DNA from: Sinosporangium album
Lineage (GTDB): Bacteria; Actinomycetota; Actinomycetes; Streptosporangiales; Streptosporangiaceae
Assembly (NCBI RefSeq): GCF_900100605.1
Contig: NZ_FNCN01000010.1
Span: forward strand, 126,566 to 190,565
Length of the DNA: 64,000 bases
Direction of reading: 5' to 3'
Of this stretch, positions 25,183 through 33,312 are shown piece by piece. Below the pieces are notes generated by a model that was not told the origin of the DNA, did no database searches, and saw only the letters and a list, made by a program, of their open reading frames with translations. Position 1 is the stretch's first letter. Each line of letters begins with the position of its first letter. A program made the translations under genes and the position numbers.

Positions 25183-26619
25183 GTGACCGCCCCCGCACCC
25201 CCGGCCCTCAAGGCCCGCCCCCAAACCGCCAACACGCTCATCCTGACCGCCGTCATCACGACCGTCTTCAGCTACGCCTTGATGCAGACGGTCGCCATCC
25301 CCGCCCTGAGTCTGCTGACCAGGGAACTCGATACGACCCCCACCTGGTCCGCCTGGATCCTCAGCGCGTTCCTGCTCTCCAGCGCGGTACTGACCCCGAT
25401 CCTCAGCCGCCTCGGCGACCTGTACGGCAAACGCCGCATCATGACCGGCGTCCTCATCGCCTACGCCATCGGGATGCTCGGCGCGGCGGCCGCGCAGGAC
25501 GTCGGCCAGCTCATCGCCGCTCGCGTCGTCCAAGGCTCGGCCCTCGCCGTCGTGCCGGTGTCGCTGGCCATCATGCGGGAGACCCTGCCGCGCGAGCGCG
25601 TGCCGTACGCCATGGGCCTTGTCTCCGGCACCGTCGGAGCCGGATCCGGAGCCGGCGTCGTGGTCGGCGGCCTGCTCACCGACCACCTGTCGTGGCGCTA
25701 CCTGTTCGTGCTCGGCGCGGTGCTCGCCACCGTCAGCCTGCTGATGGTGCTCCGCTGGGTGCCCGCCGACCACCGCAGGGAGACCGGCACACTGGACGTG
25801 CCCGGCGCGATCCTGCTGGGGCTCAGCCTCGTCGCCGTGCTCCTGGCCCTCACCCAGGGGCCCGCCTGGGGGTGGACCTCCGCGCCGGTGCTCGGGCTGT
25901 TCGCGCTCGGGGCGCTGCTGCTCGCCGCCCTCGTCGTGGTGGAACGCCGCACAGACGACCCGCTCATCGACATCGGCGAACTGACCGACCGCTCGGTGGC
26001 GGTGGCGCACGTCGGGGCGCTGCTGTTCGGCACAGGGTCGTACTTCTTCTTCCTGGCCCTCCCGCTCTTCGCCCAGCAGACGCCCGGCCCCGACGGCGCC
26101 GGCTTCGGCGCCACGATCACGATGGCCGGGCTGCTGATGCTGCCCGGCATGCTCACCGCCATTCCCGGCGGCGCGGGCGTCGGCCCCATATCCACGGCCT
26201 TCGGCCCGCGCTGGGCCCTGGCGGGGGGATTCCTGCTGTTCAGCTTGGGCGCGGTCCTGATCGCCCTCGCCCATTCGGCCGAATGGCAGCACGCGGTGTT
26301 CTACGGAATCGTCGGCCTGGGCTCCGGACTCATCATGGGCGCCCTGCCCTCCGTCATCGCCGACGCCGTCCCCCCGGAGAGAACCGGCACGGCCATCGGG
26401 ATCAACAACATCATCCGCACCGTCGGAAGCGTCGTCGGAAGCCAGCTCGCCGCAGGCGTCATCACCTCGCTCTCCCCCGCCGGAGCGGACTATGTGCCCG
26501 ACACCGCCTTCACCACCATCTTCTGGCTGAGCGCCGCCGTCACCGTGCTCGGCGCCGCCCTGGCCCCTCTCGCCGTACAGCGCACCGCCCCGATATCGCG
26601 TTCGACGGTCACCGGTTGA
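25183..26619 (+). CDS. DHA2-family (EmrB/QacA type) multidrug MFS exporter
   Basis: A 478-aa protein with about 14 transmembrane helices, the DHA2 count. The motif A loop between helices 2 and 3 reads GDLYGKRR, and the helix 5 antiporter motif C lies in LVSGTVGAGSGAGVVVGG. It should pump a drug or metabolite out in exchange for protons at the cytoplasmic membrane. GTG start; control is probably by the divergent MarR. Downstream is a separate ABC exporter. Confidence 0.93.
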   Translation: MTAPAPPALKARPQTANTLILTAVITTVFSYALMQTVAIPALSLLTRELDTTPTWSAWILSAFLLSSAVLTPILSRLGDLYGKRRIMTGVLIAYAIGMLGAAAAQDVGQLIAARVVQGSALAVVPVSLAIMRETLPRERVPYAMGLVSGTVGAGSGAGVVVGGLLTDHLSWRYLFVLGAVLATVSLLMVLRWVPADHRRETGTLDVPGAILLGLSLVAVLLALTQGPAWGWTSAPVLGLFALGALLLAALVVVERRTDDPLIDIGELTDRSVAVAHVGALLFGTGSYFFFLALPLFAQQTPGPDGAGFGATITMAGLLMLPGMLTAIPGGAGVGPISTAFGPRWALAGGFLLFSLGAVLIALAHSAEWQHAVFYGIVGLGSGLIMGALPSVIADAVPPERTGTAIGINNIIRTVGSVVGSQLAAGVITSLSPAGADYVPDTAFTTIFWLSAAVTVLGAALAPLAVQRTAPISRSTVTG

Positions 26620-26656
26620 AGGGGCGCCGGTTGAAGGGCCACCGGTTGCAGGGGCG
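26611..26656 (+). repeat. Short tandem repeat at the 3' end of the MFS gene
   Basis: Three units of 14-16 bp with core CCGGTTGMAGGGSC start in the last codons of the exporter and continue past its stop. Small, apparently neutral repeat. Confidence 0.7.
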
Positions 26657-26695
26657 CGGTCGGAGGTTATTCGCTTGCGATGGAGTCATCGGCAT

Positions 26696-26728
26696 GCCAT
26701 CATGACGCCACAGTGACGTCACGATGGC
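26696..26728. promoter_or_regulatory. Inverted repeat upstream of the ABC exporter operon
   Basis: GCCATCATGACG (26696-26707) and CGTCACGATGGC (26717-26728) pair at 11 of 12 positions around a 9-nt centre. A TGACGTCA palindrome overlaps the right arm. It lies 137 bp before the ABC ATPase start in an otherwise empty 245-bp gap, and is a candidate regulator site; no regulator gene is adjacent. Confidence 0.5.
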
Positions 26729-26864
26729 TTGGCTGTTGGTCGATTCCAGGTTCGACATCCCAGGAGCGAAACCGCGATTCAGGAGGGGGAACGCGGGGCT
26801 CGCTCCTGGGCATGGCCCGTCGTCGTGCCGCCACATCGAGGCACCAAATGGATGAGGTGACACC

Positions 26865-27794
26865 ATGGCGGCAGACCGGAGGGTCGTGCTCGACGTCGAG
26901 GGCTTGCGCATGCGTTACGGCGCGACCGACGTCCTGCACGATGTGACCTTCCAGGCACACCACGGGGAGGTGTTGGCCCTGCTCGGGCCCAACGGCGCGG
27001 GCAAAAGCACCACGATCGAGATCCTGGAGGGCTTCCGGATGCGGTCGGCGGGGAGGGTGGAGGTGCTTGGCACCGATCCGGCGCACGGGGGCGAGGAGTG
27101 GCGGGCGCGGCTCGGCGTCGTGCTGCAGTCCTGGCGCGACCACGGCAAATGGCGCGTGCGCGAGCTGCTCGCCCACCTCGGGTCTTACTACACGTGCTAC
27201 TCCACCGACGCGATCCCGCGGCCGTGGGATACCGACGACCTGGTCCGCACCGTCGGCCTGGCCGAACACGCCGACAAGAAGATCAGGATGCTGTCGGGCG
27301 GGCAGCGCCGCCGGCTGGACGTGGCGATCGCGATCGTGGGCCGGCCGGAGGTGCTGTTCCTGGACGAGCCCACCACGGGGTTCGACCCGGAGGCGCGGCG
27401 GGAGTTCCACGACCTCGTCCGCCGCCTCGCCGACGAGTTGGAGACCACGGTGCTGCTCACCACCCACGACCTTGACGAGGCCGAGAAGCTCGCCGACCGC
27501 ATCGTGATCCTGTCGCAGGGGCGCATCGTGGCGGACGGCACGGCCGTCGAGCTGTCGCGCCGGATCGCGGGCGAAGACCACGTGCGCTGGACGCGTGACG
27601 GGCAGCGCTTCACGCATTCGACGGCAGAGTCGACCGAGTTCGTGCACAACCTGTTCAAGCAGCACGGCGCGGAGATCCGCGAGCTCGAAGTCCACCGGGC
27701 CTCACTGGAGGACACCTATATGGCCCTGGTGCGCCGGGCCGAATCCGGCCAGGACTCGGCGACGGAATCCACCTGGAAAGAGGCGACCCGATGA
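26865..27794 (+). CDS. ABC-2 type exporter ATP-binding subunit
   Basis: A 309-aa nucleotide-binding protein of the DrrA/CcmA type. Walker A is GPNGAGKS, the signature is LSGGQRRRLD, Walker B is VLFLDEPTTGFDP, the D-loop follows, and the switch His lies in LLTTHDLDEAE. A C-terminal extension (about residues 235-309) is typical of drug-export ATPases. ATG with GAGGTG upstream. It overlaps the permease gene at ATGA, so the two form one coupled operon. Substrate unknown; such pairs usually export antibiotics, lipids or peptides. Confidence 0.93.
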   Translation: MAADRRVVLDVEGLRMRYGATDVLHDVTFQAHHGEVLALLGPNGAGKSTTIEILEGFRMRSAGRVEVLGTDPAHGGEEWRARLGVVLQSWRDHGKWRVRELLAHLGSYYTCYSTDAIPRPWDTDDLVRTVGLAEHADKKIRMLSGGQRRRLDVAIAIVGRPEVLFLDEPTTGFDPEARREFHDLVRRLADELETTVLLTTHDLDEAEKLADRIVILSQGRIVADGTAVELSRRIAGEDHVRWTRDGQRFTHSTAESTEFVHNLFKQHGAEIRELEVHRASLEDTYMALVRRAESGQDSATESTWKEATR

Positions 27795-28642
27795 CCCCGA
27801 CCACCGTGGCTGCGTGGGCCGGCTGGCGGCGCGGCCTGATCGAGCTCCGGCAGTCGTTCACCAACGGCCAAGACCTGTTCGGCCACCTGTTCTGGCCCGC
27901 GGCCATGCTGGCGACGATCTACTTCGTGGGTGACACGGCGCTCGACGCCGGCGGCCTCCTGCTCGGCACCATGCTCCTCCCGAGCATCCTCGGCATGAAC
28001 GTCGCGTTCAACGGGCTGCTCACCATGAGCCAGCTCCTCGCGGTCGAGCGGGAGGACGGCACGCTCCTGCGGGCCAAGGCCACGCCGAACGGCATGCTGG
28101 GATACCTCGTCGGCAAGGTCGTCACGGTGTCCGGCACGCTGATCGCCGGCGTCGCCATCGTGCTGATCCCCGGCCTGTTCCTCGTCGACGGCCTGGCGTT
28201 GGGCAGTCTCAGCGCCTGGCTCACCCTGGCGTGGGTTGTGCTGCTCGGCACCGTGGCGAGCCTACCCCTCGGCGCCGTCCTGGGCTCGTTGTGCTCCAGC
28301 CCTCGCAGCCTCGGGTTGATCATGTTTCCGATCATGGGCTTGGCCGCGATCTCCGGCATCTTCTACCCGATCACGTCGATGCCCGAGTGGTTACAGTGGA
28401 TCGCCCAGGCGTTCCCCCTCTACTGGCTGGGTCTTGGCATGCGGTCGGCCTTGTTGCCCGACGCCGCCGTCGCCATCGAGATCGGCGAGTCCTGGCGACA
28501 CCTCGAAACCCTCGGGGTGCTGGGCGCCTGGACCGTCTTCGGTCTGGTCGTCGCACCCATCGTGCTCCGCAGGATGGCCCGCCGCGAGTCCGGTTCAAGC
28601 GTGGCCGAGCGCCGCCACAAGGCCCTGCAGCGCATCGCCTGA
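27791..28642 (+). CDS. ABC-2 type exporter permease
   Basis: A 283-aa integral membrane protein with six predicted helices, starting inside the ATPase stop (4-nt overlap). Residues EREDGTLLRAKATPNG between helices 2 and 3 form the conserved ABC-2 coupling segment. The region LGLIMFPIMGLAAISGIFYP matches the family motif near helix 5. It forms the transmembrane half of the exporter with the upstream ATPase. Confidence 0.92.
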   Translation: MTPTTVAAWAGWRRGLIELRQSFTNGQDLFGHLFWPAAMLATIYFVGDTALDAGGLLLGTMLLPSILGMNVAFNGLLTMSQLLAVEREDGTLLRAKATPNGMLGYLVGKVVTVSGTLIAGVAIVLIPGLFLVDGLALGSLSAWLTLAWVVLLGTVASLPLGAVLGSLCSSPRSLGLIMFPIMGLAAISGIFYPITSMPEWLQWIAQAFPLYWLGLGMRSALLPDAAVAIEIGESWRHLETLGVLGAWTVFGLVVAPIVLRRMARRESGSSVAERRHKALQRIA

Positions 28643-29012
28643 CCCTGATCCCGGCGCGACGCACGGCTTCCACGCCGCGCAGCAGAACCGGAATACCGGC
28701 GGGAGCCGTGCTCGCCATGCGATCAGTTGGGTGACGTATCAGTGGGTCGAGAAGCCGATGGCACCGGTTCGGTAGTGACCCGAACGGGCGGGGGTTCAAG
28801 AGGCGAGCGTGTCGGCACCTCGCCCACGCCAGGGCGTGGGTGCGAGGGCGTCCGGTGAAACAGGTCAGGCGTGCCAGGCGACGACGGATCTCGGCAGGTG
28901 CGAGGCCGATCGGGTAGCCTCCCTTGAGATGCGGACCGAGATGCGGACCGAGATGCGGACCGAGATGCGGACCGAGATGCGGACCGGAAGGCCGCGCATC
29001 CTCGCGAGGCGG
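28643..29012. other. Gene-poor interval with a 5 x 12-bp repeat and an acyltransferase-like tail remnant
   Basis: Five exact copies of GAGATGCGGACC run from 28926 to 28985. Around 28720-28776 one plus-strand frame reads ISWVTYQWVEKPM and then stops, like the C-terminal end of an acyltransferase-3 membrane protein, but no upstream part is present. No complete gene was found; an ORF over the 12-bp repeat (MRTEMRT) looks spurious. Confidence 0.55.
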
Positions 29013-29552
29013 CTACGAGATCATGTCACGGGCTCTCGGAAGAGGCACGATGTGCGCTGGGCCACCCCTGTCGGCCTGCGGATGGGCGGTCGGGGTGACA
29101 TACGCGATGACGTAGGTCGCGCGGGCGGGGATGGTGTGCACCCAGCCGTGGTGGCGGAGCAGGGCGATGGCGGCGCGGATGGTGTCGCGGGCGACGCCGT
29201 ATTCCGCGGCGAGCCGGATTTCGGGGGGTAGGGCGGTGCCGGGCGGGAAGTGGGCGGCGCGGATGCGGTCCATGATGTCGCCGGCAATCAGATCGTACTT
29301 GCGCTGGGGCCGCACTTTGGGGGCCTCCCGCGGGCCGACGTAGGAGCCTTCCGCGCGGACTGTGTAGATGATTCCCTCGTCGCGGAGGAGGGTGAGGGCA
29401 GACCTGACGGTCATCCGTGACACCCCGTGCATCCTCGCGAGTTCGATCTCGGATGGCAGAAGTTCTCCTGGCTGGAGCCGTCCCTCGACGACTTCAGCCT
29501 TGATCAGCCCGGCGATCTGCCGGTAGATGCCCCGGGGTCCGTGACGTGACAT
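29013..29552 (-). CDS. GntR-type regulator made of two tandem winged-helix domains
   Basis: The ATG at 29552 gives 179 aa. Two GntR winged helices lie in tandem: residues 8-75 (IYRQIAGLIKAEVVEGRLQPG, LARMHGVSRMTVRSALTLL) and 85-150 (LIAGDIMDRIRAAHFPPG, LAAEYGVARDTIRAAIALL). There is no effector-binding domain of the FadR, UTRA or aminotransferase type, which is unusual for GntR. It is divergent from the flavin oxidase gene at 29768 and likely controls it. Two DNA-binding domains in one chain could read a direct-repeat operator as a monomer. Confidence 0.85.
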   Translation of the reverse strand: MSRHGPRGIYRQIAGLIKAEVVEGRLQPGELLPSEIELARMHGVSRMTVRSALTLLRDEGIIYTVRAEGSYVGPREAPKVRPQRKYDLIAGDIMDRIRAAHFPPGTALPPEIRLAAEYGVARDTIRAAIALLRHHGWVHTIPARATYVIAYVTPTAHPQADRGGPAHIVPLPRARDMIS

Positions 29553-29702
29553 GGCACTCAATGTAGTACGTGGTCTAGCCCAGCAGGTACGTGTTATAGA
29601 CGTCTTGTCTTTGACCTGCGCGTTTTCTGGCACGGCTACCTCCCCAGACACCCCGATCGCCCCGCAAGCCCCCCGGTACACACACAACACGAACAACACA
29701 CC

Positions 29703-29765
29703 TTGACAGGGATGGTTACTCATGGAAATTAACAATTGACACTCCGTGACTCTTCAAGGAGCCCC
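29703..29765 (+). promoter_or_regulatory. Probable promoter and ribosome-binding site of the flavin oxidase gene
   Basis: A consensus -35 hexamer TTGACA at 29703 is followed 17 nt later by a weak -10 (AAATTA). A second TTGACA occurs near 29737. AAGGAG at 29755-29760 sits 7 nt before the ATG at 29768. The gap is AT-richer than its surroundings. The -10 assignment is uncertain. Confidence 0.5.
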
Positions 29766-29767
29766 CC

Positions 29768-31258
29768 ATGTCCACACCGTTCGGTACGGCCATGCCCGAA
29801 GAATCGGCCGCCGCAGGAGCCCCCAGGCCGAGCCCCGAGTTCCGCGTCCCCGCGGACGTGGTCGCCACGGCCGAGCACGGGCTCACGGCGAGCACCCTGC
29901 CGCGCAAACGCGTTCTGATCATCGGCGGCGGCATGGCCGGCCTGGTCGCGGCCTACGAGCTGATGCGCCAGGGCCACGAGCCGCTCGTCCTGGAGGCCCA
30001 GCAGCGGGTCGGCGGGCGGGTGCTGACGCTGCGCGACTTCGCCCCGGGGCTATACGCCGAGGCGGGCGCGATGCGGATCCCGCGCGTCCACGACCTGACG
30101 CTGACCTACTGCGAGCGGTTCGGGCTGAAACTGCGGCCCTTCGTGATGGGGAATCCGCGCACGCTCGCCTACATCCAGGGCATCAGGACGACGATCGGCG
30201 AGCTGAACTCCAACCCGGGGATCATCGACTTCGAACTGGCCGAGCATGAGCGCGGGCGGACCTACGAGGACCTGTGGGGTGCCGCCACCCAGGAGATCCA
30301 CGACCTCTACGCGGCGGAGGGCGAGGATGCCTTCGACCGCATCGCCGCGGAATACGACCGGTATTCCATCCGGAGTTTCCTGCGTGACCGCGGTTTCTCC
30401 GAGGGCGCGATCGAACTCTACGGCGTCATGAGCTTCCGCGAGTCCAACCTCAACGCGGCGGTCATCGAGCAGTTCCGCGAGATCATCGGGCGGGCCTTCG
30501 AGGACATGCAGGAGATCGAGGGCGGTGCCGACCTGCTGCCGCGCGCCTTCTACCGGGAACTGCGCGACCACGTGCGCTTCGGCCACGAGGTGACCGCCAT
30601 CGAGCAGGACACCCACTCGGTCACGCTGCACGTGAAAACCGGATCGGGCAGAACGACGATCACGGGTGACTACGCCATCTGCACGATCCCGTTCTCGGTG
30701 CTGCGCGACATCGAGACCAAACCCGCTTTCTCGCGGCGTAAACAGCGCGCCATCCGCGAGCTCAACTACAACGCGTCGACGAAAATCCTCTTCCAGGTGC
30801 GCCACCGCTTCTGGGAGGAGACCGACGGCATCGTGGGCGGCACCACGGTGACGGATCTGCCGATCCGCCGCGTCTGCTACCCGTCGCACGGCAGCGCCGA
30901 CGAGGAGCGCAGCGTTCTGCTGGCAAGTTACACGTGGGGGCAGGACGCCCTCCGGTGGGGGGCGATGTCACCGCAGAAGCGGGTGGAGCAGGCGTTGGAA
31001 GACGTGGCGAAGATCCACCCTCAGATCCACGAGCACTTCGAGTTCGGCGTCACCCACGCGTGGTACGACGACCCCTACGCGGCCGGGGCCTTCGCCCTGT
31101 TCGAGCCGCACCAGCAGACGAACCTGCATGACGCGATCATCACGCCGGAAGGGCGGGTGCACTTCGCCGGAGAGCACTGTTCACTCTGGCACGCGTGGAT
31201 CGAGGGCGCCCTGGAGTCGGGGCTGAGCGCGGCGCAAGCCATACACGAGTCGCCCTGA
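29768..31258 (+). CDS. L-amino-acid-oxidase-like flavin amine oxidase
   Basis: A 496-aa FAD enzyme. The dinucleotide-binding motif VLIIGGGMAGLVAAYEL starts near residue 49, followed by VLEAQQRVGGRV. The segment EAGAMRIPRVH carries the Arg that binds the substrate carboxylate in bacterial L-amino acid oxidases. The C-terminal FAD motif is HFAGEHCSLWHAWIEGALESG. The reaction expected is oxidative deamination of an L-amino acid to a 2-oxo acid, ammonia and hydrogen peroxide. There is no Sec signal. It is divergent from GntR and convergent with the haem oxygenase/P450 operon; the peroxide made could be relevant to those haem enzymes. Confidence 0.88.
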   Translation: MSTPFGTAMPEESAAAGAPRPSPEFRVPADVVATAEHGLTASTLPRKRVLIIGGGMAGLVAAYELMRQGHEPLVLEAQQRVGGRVLTLRDFAPGLYAEAGAMRIPRVHDLTLTYCERFGLKLRPFVMGNPRTLAYIQGIRTTIGELNSNPGIIDFELAEHERGRTYEDLWGAATQEIHDLYAAEGEDAFDRIAAEYDRYSIRSFLRDRGFSEGAIELYGVMSFRESNLNAAVIEQFREIIGRAFEDMQEIEGGADLLPRAFYRELRDHVRFGHEVTAIEQDTHSVTLHVKTGSGRTTITGDYAICTIPFSVLRDIETKPAFSRRKQRAIRELNYNASTKILFQVRHRFWEETDGIVGGTTVTDLPIRRVCYPSHGSADEERSVLLASYTWGQDALRWGAMSPQKRVEQALEDVAKIHPQIHEHFEFGVTHAWYDDPYAAGAFALFEPHQQTNLHDAIITPEGRVHFAGEHCSLWHAWIEGALESGLSAAQAIHESP

Positions 31259-31318
31259 GCACGGCGCAAGCCGTACGCGACTCGCCCTGAGTACGGCGGA
31301 GGCCGTGGGCGTGTCGCG
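31223..31318 (+). repeat. Three tandem 32-bp units at the 3' end of the flavin oxidase gene
   Basis: Units start CTGAGYRCGGCGSARGCC at 31223, 31255 and 31287. The first is coding, the oxidase stop codon lies at the start of the second, and the third is the most diverged. The inner GGCGCAAGCCGTAC element recurs as a hairpin at 55871-55888. This may be a small dispersed palindromic repeat family. Confidence 0.7.
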
Positions 31319-31394
31319 AGGCGCTGAGCCTCGGCGCCTCGGGAGGCGGTGAGCCCCCGAGGCGTCGAGGCTCGGGGACGGGCGCGGGCACCGG

Positions 31395-31744
31395 TCAGGA
31401 GCGGGCTCGTTCGGAGTGGCAGCGCAGGCGGGCGGCTGCCTCGGCGAGGTCGCGGCCGTGGCACCACGCCTGTGGGGCGTCGAGCCGTACGTGCTGCCGG
31501 TGGAGTTCGACCTCGCTCGTACAGCAGCATCCCCGAGCGCCGCCGGTCGGCCCCGCGCAGCAGGTCGAGCCGTACACGCCCCGCCCCGGGACGCCACGGG
31601 TCGCCCACAAGCACCCCGACATGCACCTCGCGGTAAGCCCCCACAGCCCCCACAGCCCCCGCACCACACCCGCCCCCCCGCGCCGAGTTCGCGGGCGGAG
31701 TCGCGCAGGAGCACCGCGCCGGGGTCGGTGCGCATTGCCGTCAC
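31395..31744 (-). pseudogene. Small frameshifted gene coupled to the haem oxygenase gene
   Basis: A GTG at 31744 overlaps the haem oxygenase stop by 4 nt (GTGA), as that gene does with the P450. Reading continues with TAMRTDPGAVLLRDSAREL, then coding quality shifts frame twice. A second frame gives YREVHVGVLVGDPW and RVRLDLLRGADRRRSGMLLY, and a third gives EVELHRQHVRLDAPQAWCH and AEAAARLRCHSERARS before a stop at 31395. The shifts fall at a G-run near 31670 and near 31525. The result would be a protein of about 115 aa, unrecognised. It is either a decayed gene or a sequence with homopolymer errors. Confidence 0.5.
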
Positions 31745-33312
31745 CGCGCTTTCCACGTCATGCTGACGACGCTGGGTTGCGGGTCCTCGGGGATGTTGCG
31801 GTGCAGGACGTCCGACAGGGAGCGTGTGGTGGCGATGATCTGGGCTCCGTGCGGTGAGAACGTCGCGGTGGTGAAGACGCGGGGGGCCAGCAGCGGATTG
31901 GTCAGCGCCTGGGAGAACGCGTCGATAGCGATGATCTTGGTGAGCAGCGGCGGCAGGATGGCGTCGGGGGAGCCGGGCTCCTCGGCGAACATCCCGACGT
32001 AGAGGTCGAGGTCGTCGACGCCGCCGTACAGCTCGCGAAGCGTGCCGGCGACCCTCTCGTCGCTCGACACGTGGTCGAAGCGGCGCACGCGGGGAAAGCG
32101 GCAGTGCTCGCGGTAGTCGTTGTAGGGCGCGAGGTCGAGCGCCCGCGACTCGGCGATGCTGTCCCGGTCGATGCCGGCCAGCAGAGGGTCGGTGTTGAAC
32201 AGCCCGATGCGGCCGGCGCGCTGGCCGGAGGCGTCCTCGAAAAGGCTGCGCAGGCCGTGTTCGCAGATCAGCGTCCCGGCGCTCAAGGTCTTGCCCATCG
32301 GCACCTCGCCGCCGCCCACGATCAGGCTGGACGGGATGAGGCTGTGCCAGCGGTAGACGAGGTTGAACTCGACCGAGGCCCAGTTCTGGCGGTGCCACGG
32401 CGCGGCGGACAGCGTGGCCGACAGTTTCCGGTCGAGGGAGAACCGGAAGTGGTAGGGGGTGACGTGGTTGATGTACTCCTCGATCACCAGTTTGATGAGC
32501 AGCACGATGAGGATGTTGCGCGCCGTCTGGAACAGGCGCTCGTCGTCCCAGTGCGGATAGTGTCCGGCGAGCATGCGGGCGACCCTGTTGTGCTCGCGGA
32601 GGAACAGCACCGTGAGCATGGTGAAGCCGATCTGGATGTTGCCGCGGTCGCTGCCGGTGGCGAACAGCGTGTCCCGCTGCGCGGCGGTGAGTTCGTGGAA
32701 GCGGACGACGCCGAGCGGGGCGAACTCCGGTGTGATCCGGCCGTCCTCGCACAGGTAGGGCGGGAACTCACCGCCGTTGAGGATCTGGCTTTTGAGCCGT
32801 CCGCCGTCGAAGGTCCGCAGCGCGGCGGTCGCGGCGGGCGTCAGGCCGTAGAGCTGGTTCAGGTCGATGTGGTGGTTGGAGGAGTTCTTGCGGGGGTCGC
32901 GCGGGATGTTGGTGTCGCCGCGGAGGAAGCCGTCGGTGAACCACTGCGCGAAGTAGGCGAACAGCACGGTGGAACGGGGGCAGAGGATCATGGTGTCGCC
33001 CCGGGTGAACAGGTCGGCGGCGGCGCGCTCGGGCGTCGGCCTGCCGTCGTCCGGCAGTCTGACCGGCGGCAGGTGCCGTCCGCTGAAGGTCCGGTCGATC
33101 AGCGAGTCCCACGACGTGTAGTCCGCCATGGTGCTCAGCGGTTCGGGCCGGGGCGGCATCTCGCGGATCGCGCGGTCGATCAGGGAGGCGTTGACGCGGC
33201 GCCGCAGCGGCGGGACCGCCTGCACGGCGTCCCAGAGGGGCCGCCCGTGGATCAGGGCCAGGTAGCGGAGCCGGTTGGCGGCGCCGTCCACGGCGATGCT
33301 GCGGGCCTTCAC
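31741..33312 (-). CDS. Cyclooxygenase-like haem dioxygenase (animal haem peroxidase superfamily)
   Basis: A 523-aa protein whose closest recognisable pattern is prostaglandin-endoperoxide synthase. The EFNLVYRWHSLIP segment carries Y320 and H323, with the same Y-x-x-H spacing as the radical Tyr385 and proximal haem His388 of COX. The distal helix reads FAQWFTDGF: Gln203 is kept (Q123) but the distal His207 is Asp (D127). HHIDLNQLYG, FLREHNRVA and LIKLVIEEYINHVTPY also match the family. It likely adds O2 to a fatty acid to give a hydroperoxide or endoperoxide, with weakened peroxidase activity; substrate is inferred. EGF and membrane-binding modules are absent. It starts at a GTG overlapping the P450 stop by 4 nt. 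Confidence 0.85.
   Translation of the reverse strand: MKARSIAVDGAANRLRYLALIHGRPLWDAVQAVPPLRRRVNASLIDRAIREMPPRPEPLSTMADYTSWDSLIDRTFSGRHLPPVRLPDDGRPTPERAAADLFTRGDTMILCPRSTVLFAYFAQWFTDGFLRGDTNIPRDPRKNSSNHHIDLNQLYGLTPAATAALRTFDGGRLKSQILNGGEFPPYLCEDGRITPEFAPLGVVRFHELTAAQRDTLFATGSDRGNIQIGFTMLTVLFLREHNRVARMLAGHYPHWDDERLFQTARNILIVLLIKLVIEEYINHVTPYHFRFSLDRKLSATLSAAPWHRQNWASVEFNLVYRWHSLIPSSLIVGGGEVPMGKTLSAGTLICEHGLRSLFEDASGQRAGRIGLFNTDPLLAGIDRDSIAESRALDLAPYNDYREHCRFPRVRRFDHVSSDERVAGTLRELYGGVDDLDLYVGMFAEEPGSPDAILPPLLTKIIAIDAFSQALTNPLLAPRVFTTATFSPHGAQIIATTRSLSDVLHRNIPEDPQPSVVSMTWKAR

Noticed and set aside
25129-26292. 387-aa minus-strand ORF opposite the MFS exporter
   Set aside because: Low-complexity Gly/Arg/Asp shadow; the plus strand has 14 membrane helices and exporter motifs.
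28720-28776. Acyltransferase-3 gene
   Set aside because: Only about 15 residues resemble its C-terminal end; no upstream portion, so not called as a gene.
28809-29231. 140-aa ORF containing MRTEMRT repeats
   Set aside because: Made by the 12-bp repeat and antisense to the GntR gene; no ribosome site or known domain.
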